This document shows, piece by piece, positions 58,318-64,000 of a stretch of DNA of 64,000 bases. Each line of letters begins with the position of its first letter. Position 1 is the first letter of the stretch. The stretch lies in the NCBI RefSeq assembly GCF_001625215.2, contig NC_030387.2, forward strand, positions 37,409,606-37,473,605, given 5' to 3'. The DNA comes from Daucus carota subsp. sativus. Taxonomy: Eukaryota > Streptophyta > Magnoliopsida > Apiales > Apiaceae. The translations under genes and the position numbers were made by a program. Under the pieces are notes generated by a model. It did not search any database. It worked only from the letters and a program-made list of their open reading frames with translations, and had not been told where the DNA came from.

Positions 58318-59890
58318 GGCTCTTGTTTACCTTACTAGACGTAACTTGAGCTTTTCATACACTGAGAAAAACCAGAGGATAAGAAGGCAAATACTTAATC
58401 ACAGGAAATGTCTACAACACTGAAGTTAGCACGGAATTAAATAGAGTAATCATTTGGGTTTTAACAACAGCAACTTCTAATCTTTTCTAATAACAAAATC
58501 TATAATAAGTCATTAGTAATTACTGACTCATTAGTTTATCATTCTAGCAAGTACTTGTATCTATCAATAATTTATTATCCCGACATAATATTTCATGATC
58601 CATCACAAACCATACAGGTACTATAAATACACATGGCCAGTATGCAATGCAAATGAAGCATTGGACATCCAACATAATGCTCCTATATTTATGACATCAT
58701 GTAAAGCATAGATGAAGGATGCTAAAATTATATAATTTTCACCTCACTAAAGTCATAATTTCCTAAATGGTTCACAAAATCAACACTATAGTTCAACCCT
58801 TTTATACAAATATTCAACATCTTAAATTCTGTTGATTTTATGTCAAGTACAAACCAAAATATGATCTAGATTTACACCCAACAGTAATATGCACACTTCA
58901 GAGAAGCATTTCAGGTCGAAAAATTTAATAGAACATATTCAAAGTATTATCAGTTGCTTGTATTATTTATATATAAATGTAAATTGTGCATAGAAATATG
59001 AAATAAGCATTTGCAAAATACGAGAGATGATATATAACCAAAACAAAAGTTATAGAGAGTATGTATAGCAGTTGCTATCGTAGAGGAGATATCGAAAATC
59101 GGGCTACGCAAAAACTATATGGTGGTTCTAAGAGGTGATATTAGTCTTAAGAGGATATTTAATTGAAATGGTGGCAGGTTCCATGTTCTACTGTAAAAAT
59201 TCCGTGTGTATTACAATTCTAGCGTTCTGTTTGTAGTGTGTAAATAAATGTTCTGATCTCCTTCCTACCCATTTTGTTTACAAACACCATCATAAGAAAC
59301 CCCCCCCCCCCCCCCCCCCCTATTTTTCCTTACATCCCTTCTAATTTTGTCCACAGTTTTCCATTACATTCCTCCGAATTCCATTCTCTCCAACCAAACC
59401 AAGGAGTAAGAAAACCCGCTGAATATGGTAGAAACATATGGAATACACATCAAAACATTATTCATCAAAGCACTAACCCTGCATATATCATTATTATCAT
59501 TATAGCAATGTATACATATCTCCGCCTAACAATTATTCCACGAAACGGCATACAAGCAAACAATAGCGGCTTATTCTACAGAGTTCAGTCCTCATTTCTT
59601 GGCAGTGCAGTGGTGGTAGGAAATCCTTAAACAGTGAGAAGCTTCACATGTTCAATAATTTCTTAGAGGACTTTCAACAGACACTTAACAACCTGAATTA
59701 AAAATAAAAGAAAGAAAGAAAGAAGCTCCACATCGACTAATTTGCGCTCGAAATTTAAGACAATATAGGAATTAAAAATTCAGAAACTAAGCAAGAAGCT
59801 AAATAGGCAGTGCAGTAATGATTTCATAGCTCAATCAACACAAATAAGTATAAATTATCGGATAAAATATGTAAGCGATAAGGCACTTAC
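58318..59890 (-). other. RPC5 upstream region; possible 5' UTR intron
   Basis: On the minus strand a GC-balanced segment near 59891-59930 ends CTGCTCTCGTAAGTGCC, a strong donor match, and could be the first non-coding exon; a matching acceptor would lie upstream of the ATG at 58317. This is inference. The stretch also contains a probable MITE remnant (about 59160-59640) with a 21-base C run. Confidence 0.35.
59300..59320. repeat. Poly(C) run, 21 bp
   Basis: Twenty-one consecutive C inside the MITE-like sequence upstream of RPC5. Confidence 0.85.
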
Positions 59891-59930
59891 GAGAGAGCAG
59901 AGCAGAGCTGCGAGAGCTTAACCGAGTTGA

Positions 59931-60555
59931 AAATTGGAAAGAAGTAAGAACGGTAATAACAGGGAAATAATAATTGTGATCTTACTTTATTAAAGATGTA
60001 AAACTAAATTTTATGGAATATATTTATAAAAATACCAACTTTTAATAAATATTTTTTTTATAAATTATTTACAAAACATGACTACTTATAATTAACTAGG
60101 TATTTTTGCCCGCGTTTCGCGTGCTCTTAAGAAGATATTTTTGAAATTATTTTAAATTTTCTGGTCATATAATTTTATATCGTTTTTCCGATACAGTCTT
60201 ATAGTTTTAAATTTTTTTTTTTTTTTTCTAGTTTGAAATGATATATATACCTTATAAATAGTCACACGTAATTTAAAGATTACTATCATCGAAAATATAG
60301 TTATATCTTTGTAGATTTATCATAGATCTTTATGTTAAATTAATAAGACTTATATTAAATTCCGATAACAGATGAAAATATAGTAAGGTGTAAAATATAT
60401 AAAAAATTGTACACAAAGAAATCCCTATACATACACAGTCGCCAAAAGCACCTTAACTGATAGACAAAACTGTGAAAATTAGAATAGATTGTGATCCATA
60501 CTTGGCATTCATAAATCTAAATCAGAAATTTTAACATAAAAAAAGTTGGAAAATC

Positions 60556-60592
<37 letters not shown>

Positions 60593-62020
60593 GGTTACCT
60601 TGGAATAATACAATGTGCGATAATTCGATAAAATAAATTTGAAAATTATGACTGTAGACAAAAATAATAATATACAAAAGAGAGGCCGAAATAAAATAAA
60701 TTTCAGCATTCGACAACATACATTTCATATGCATATAAAAATCGATATATTATAACATTGTTTATATTTTTGTGCCTAAAAAGTGAAAAATTCAATTATT
60801 GTTATCACTGTATATGTATTAAAATTCATAAAATTCATATTTCACTCTATATTGTTATCCCAATTTTGCACATGGTCCTATCTTTAAAAAATTCATATTA
60901 AAATTTTCGTTTGAAGATTTAAATCACATGATTAGGCAGTGTATACCATAATAATCTAAATATAAAAAAACTATTACATTAAGAATTTGGTATTATATTT
61001 GGGAGTGCAAACCTCCTTAACTAATATAAATCATTTTATGTTCAAACATGTTTTACACGATGCCTAGTCTTATAAATGGAACATAAATGAAAACGGTCTC
61101 TATAAATATAAAAATTATCCCGATGGCATCAACCATGTCCAGAACCTCCTTTTCTGCCAAATTATGTAAAATTCAACACTTGCACCGAGCTTGCCGATAA
61201 AAGCACATAAACTGCAATGTCAAAAGCTTGTTATCAAAATAGTGGCCGTGCTTCACACACAATATTTATATTATATTTTTCTAATTAATTTAAACATCAT
61301 TTTATTATAATTAACATAATTTTTTTATTTTTTTTAATATTTATCCTATATTGACATTTATATCAACAACTAATGTTTAATTTGATTATATAATTATGTG
61401 GGAGAACCGTATCAAATATCAAATATTACTTATTAATTAAAAATCATAAATAATATTATAAATTGTGTGATATAATTTTATTTATAATAATCATTGTATG
61501 TGATTTCAAAAAAATAAAATAATAATCATTGTATGTAATTCTCCATCAATTTCAGTATTTGGTGTTTTCTAAGTAAGTTCTAGAATTATGCCAAAATTTA
61601 GTACACGGTGACACATTCTATCTATTTATATTTCAATATTAATATGTATAAATTTAGGTTCGGTTTTTATCAATATCAATTTTTTTTATATTTTAATAGT
61701 ATTTTTTTCTAAAAGACTTGCTGGAAATTTCAAAAAAAATTGTATAATAGCCGTTTTTATATCAAACACGTGCATAATAAAACTAATAATTTTAACCAAG
61801 ATTAACGATATTGAAACATAATCAAATTACTTAGACATTAAGAATTGATAAAAGATGCAGAAAATGAAGACCACATCTCAATGACCACATGCTTCAAATA
61901 TTTGTATATACTTAAATAACTTACCACATCTCCTGAGATGATAAAAATAGAAGTCAAAATTTTGTTCGTGCTCCGGATAATTTCTTCTATACAGTAATAT
62001 TCTAAAAAAATCAAAATTTA
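59931..62020. other. AT-rich intergenic DNA
   Basis: Very AT-rich between the RPC5 promoter and the TRB-like pseudogene. It contains an (AAT)n microsatellite at 60554-60592 and no gene or element border that I can support. Confidence 0.5.
60554..60592. repeat. (AAT)n microsatellite, about 13 units
   Basis: An uninterrupted run of AAT/ATA trinucleotides. Confidence 0.95.
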
Positions 62021-62554
62021 ATTTAGCAGTCTAACAGAATTAGTCAAAAACTTCAATTTAGAAAGGAGTCTTAAAGTTTGGAGGAGCCCAGTATTGTTCC
62101 TCCATGTATGTAACAATAGTAGTCTTATTAGAACCAGCAAGTTACTTCAAGTTGGTTATTTCTTCCATAATAAGATTGTCCAGTCTTATTATAGATCTCT
62201 TAGAACTACCAATCTGTGGAGAGGGACCATAGAAGTTGCAAGAGGCTGCTCATTGAAAAGTTCTTCATCGCTCTGATCTAAATGAGCAAGAGCCATAAAA
62301 TTATCATCATCTTTAGAACTCTGGTGCATTCTTTTAAGTGCCAACCTAGCCTTCTCTCGAGAACCCCATCCATCTGCGATGACACTCATGTTCCTCCACT
62401 TGTCCTTGAGGTCCACAGTTGAGCCCAGGTATAACACACCGCTAAACTCTGGATCTTTAAGGATCGTACGCCACTTACCTGCATCATGTTTTTTGACACC
62501 AGCCTTAAGAGCAACTTCTTCTTCTGAGGTCCATTTCTGCTTGGGGGCACCCAT
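62021..62554 (-). pseudogene. TRB/SMH-type Myb-H1 telomere-repeat-binding factor, degenerate copy
   Basis: From the ATG at 62554 the frame encodes the complete N-terminal Myb domain of a single-Myb-histone protein: [33 protein letters not shown] and the telobox-type [11 protein letters not shown], then [14 protein letters not shown]. The open frame stops after 121 codons (62189). The rest of the family continues in other frames: [20 protein letters not shown], then a TAA at 62142-62144 where Glu is expected, then AGSNKTTIVTYMEEQYWAPP, and after another shift near 62069 LLSKLKFLT. The H1/H5 domain is therefore broken by two frameshifts and a stop, and the C-terminal coiled coil is missing. No intron interrupts the coding part. 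It is either a decayed (possibly retroposed) duplicate or a source of a Myb-only 121-aa protein. Confidence 0.88.
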
Positions 62555-64000
62555 TGGTAACAGCTCACAAGTGCCTGACAGAACTACCTTGAATTTGGAA
62601 ATATAAATCTATCAGTGATAAGCCTAACAAATGAACATCTCAGTTCGAACCAGAAACAATGCCTATGGTGGACTTGTTAGTTGAGCACAGATAGTCATAA
62701 CAGAAATTTCACAGCACTGACTGAGGAGAGACAAAGAACTAATATCAGTGTACATGCTTCATGTAGAGGTTAAACATACCACATGACCAAACTCCTTGAA
62801 AAGACTAACTACCTGTGAAAAAAATTCAAGTAATAAGCGTATCAAGATTATCAATCATGTCATCTTGTGTAGACACGTAATAATTATCATAAAAGACACC
62901 AAATAGAGAATATATCAGGATTATATGTTAGACCATGTTTCACTCTGTAATTAAAATTATAATCAAGTTAGCAAATAATAGGTCTCTATGAAAATTCTAA
63001 CCAATCAAAGACTAATCTTAGTGATTTTTCTATATAAATCTCAACTTAATTCTTCCTCAATTTCAAAGTCAGCAGAAAGCACTGAAATCATATAGAGAAG
63101 GCCTGAAAATAATCTCTGCAATTCCATACTCTACTGCAGGGATGTTCAGTGGTTTAAAGATAGGCATAACAAAAAATTTACAGCAGAGAAAGGGGAGAAA
63201 CATACCATAAGTGTACATGCCACACCTTAAACAGGCCACACCTTAAACAAAGCAAAAAGGAATGGTAAAAATTTGCTCCAACGAAATGGATACCCGAAAA
63301 AAAAACCACCACCACAAATTTTTCCTGAAAAAATGTTTACAAAAGAACATGTAGAGACCTTCAGATAAAATTTCATAAGCTAAACTTGTGCATTGTAGAA
63401 CTATGTCACTTGTTATAAAGGGATGTTATTTATAGATCTTGCAAAAGATTAAAAACACAATTACATATGTGGTGAGTTACCTTGATTTAAAGTAATGGAG
63501 TTAATGGACTGTATTTCTATCTGTTCACACCATGACCTGTACATCTGACGACCAATAGCCACCATTGCAAAATAAGATAAAAAAAAAAATAAGAATGTTT
63601 ACATAAGTAAAACAACTAATGATTTTTCTAACAAACGATAAGTAAAAATGTGAACACTATCTAGCAATAATCAGACCAGTAGCTTTTTGTAGAGGGAACA
63701 ACAATTTTATACTAAAAGAAGATAGAAAATATATAAATTATACTATAAAGTTCGGTCCAGTGCACAAAGCATCTCCTTTTCTTGAAGAAGTGATATATGG
63801 ACCAGTACCTCTACGCCCGATAAAGGCATATTGGTGCAAAATATCTTAAAAACACGAAGTTGAGTACTTGGATTCATATTTTCAGGTGTGATGGTTTTGC
63901 ATCTTGAGCAACCTATTTTGAATATAAGGATCAATAGTTGTTAGATGTCCTTTATGTTTTATTTCTATGTCACTGAAAACGGTGGTGATTGCAAAACTCA
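62555..64000. other. Region upstream of the TRB-like copy
   Basis: No coding sequence is recognised. On the minus strand two segments have splice-like borders: about 63540-63482 (acceptor-like TGTACAG, donor GTAACT) and about 62813-62781 (acceptor TTTCACAG, donor GTATGT). A further acceptor-like TCTGTCAG lies just upstream of the ATG. These could be non-coding 5' exons of the TRB-like transcript. This is pattern-based only. Confidence 0.3.

Noticed and set aside
1-64000. CRISPR arrays, operons or bacterial-type defence systems
   Set aside because: The window is plant nuclear DNA with introns; tandem repeats found here have no spacer pattern or cas-like genes.

Overview
The window is nuclear DNA from a flowering plant, most likely a core eudicot. 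The evidence is plant-only families (polyol/monosaccharide transporter, OVATE family, DUF1195, DUF620, P-class PPR), many short GT-AG introns in AT-rich DNA, dense MITEs, and a nuclear copy of plastid ycf2/ycf15 DNA. Species cannot be decided from sequence alone. Introns were placed by reading donors and acceptors and checking that the frame closes; every multi-exon model below keeps frame to a single stop.

Layout. 0.4-2.2 kb: DUF1195 membrane protein (+). 2.9-4.1 kb: DUF620 protein (-). 4.66-5.34 kb: Mutator-like foldback element. 5.4-7.3 kb: polyol/monosaccharide transporter (-). 7.6-13 kb: a PIF/Harbinger-like MITE, a second, 2-kb Mutator-like foldback and two tiny poly(T) retroposition scars. 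13.7-14.8 kb: broken receptor-kinase pseudogene (+). 16.2-16.75 kb: plastid insertion (3' end of ycf2 plus ycf15). 17.15-18.09 kb: OVATE family protein (+). 22.9-27.5 kb: SF3B4 splicing factor (-). 27.9-32.4 kb: transposon-rich spacer with the third Mutator-like foldback. 33.7-34.9 kb: mitochondrial-type PPR protein (-). 35.2-38.6 kb: nested hAT-like element and a Stowaway MITE. 40.3-46.3 kb: U2AF65 splicing factor (-). 49.2-58.3 kb: RNA polymerase III subunit RPC5 (-), whose introns hold a solo LTR, MITEs, a poly(C) run and a 51-bp palindrome. 62.0-62.55 kb: degenerate TRB/SMH (telomere-repeat-binding Myb-H1) gene copy (-).

How the genes relate. They are ordinary single-copy housekeeping genes rather than an operon-like system. 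The set DUF1195 - polyol transporter - OVATE - SF3B4 - PPR - U2AF65 matches, as I recall it, two Arabidopsis segments (At4g36660-36690 and At2g18480-18520) that each keep a different subset, so this window looks like the unfractionated ancestral block. U2AF65 and SF3B4 act at successive steps of 3' splice site and branch-site recognition and sit about 13 kb apart, which is notable linkage but not proof of shared regulation. I found no convincing tRNA, rRNA, CRISPR or miRNA gene. The most informative material outside genes is the transposon record, where several insertions show exact target-site duplications.
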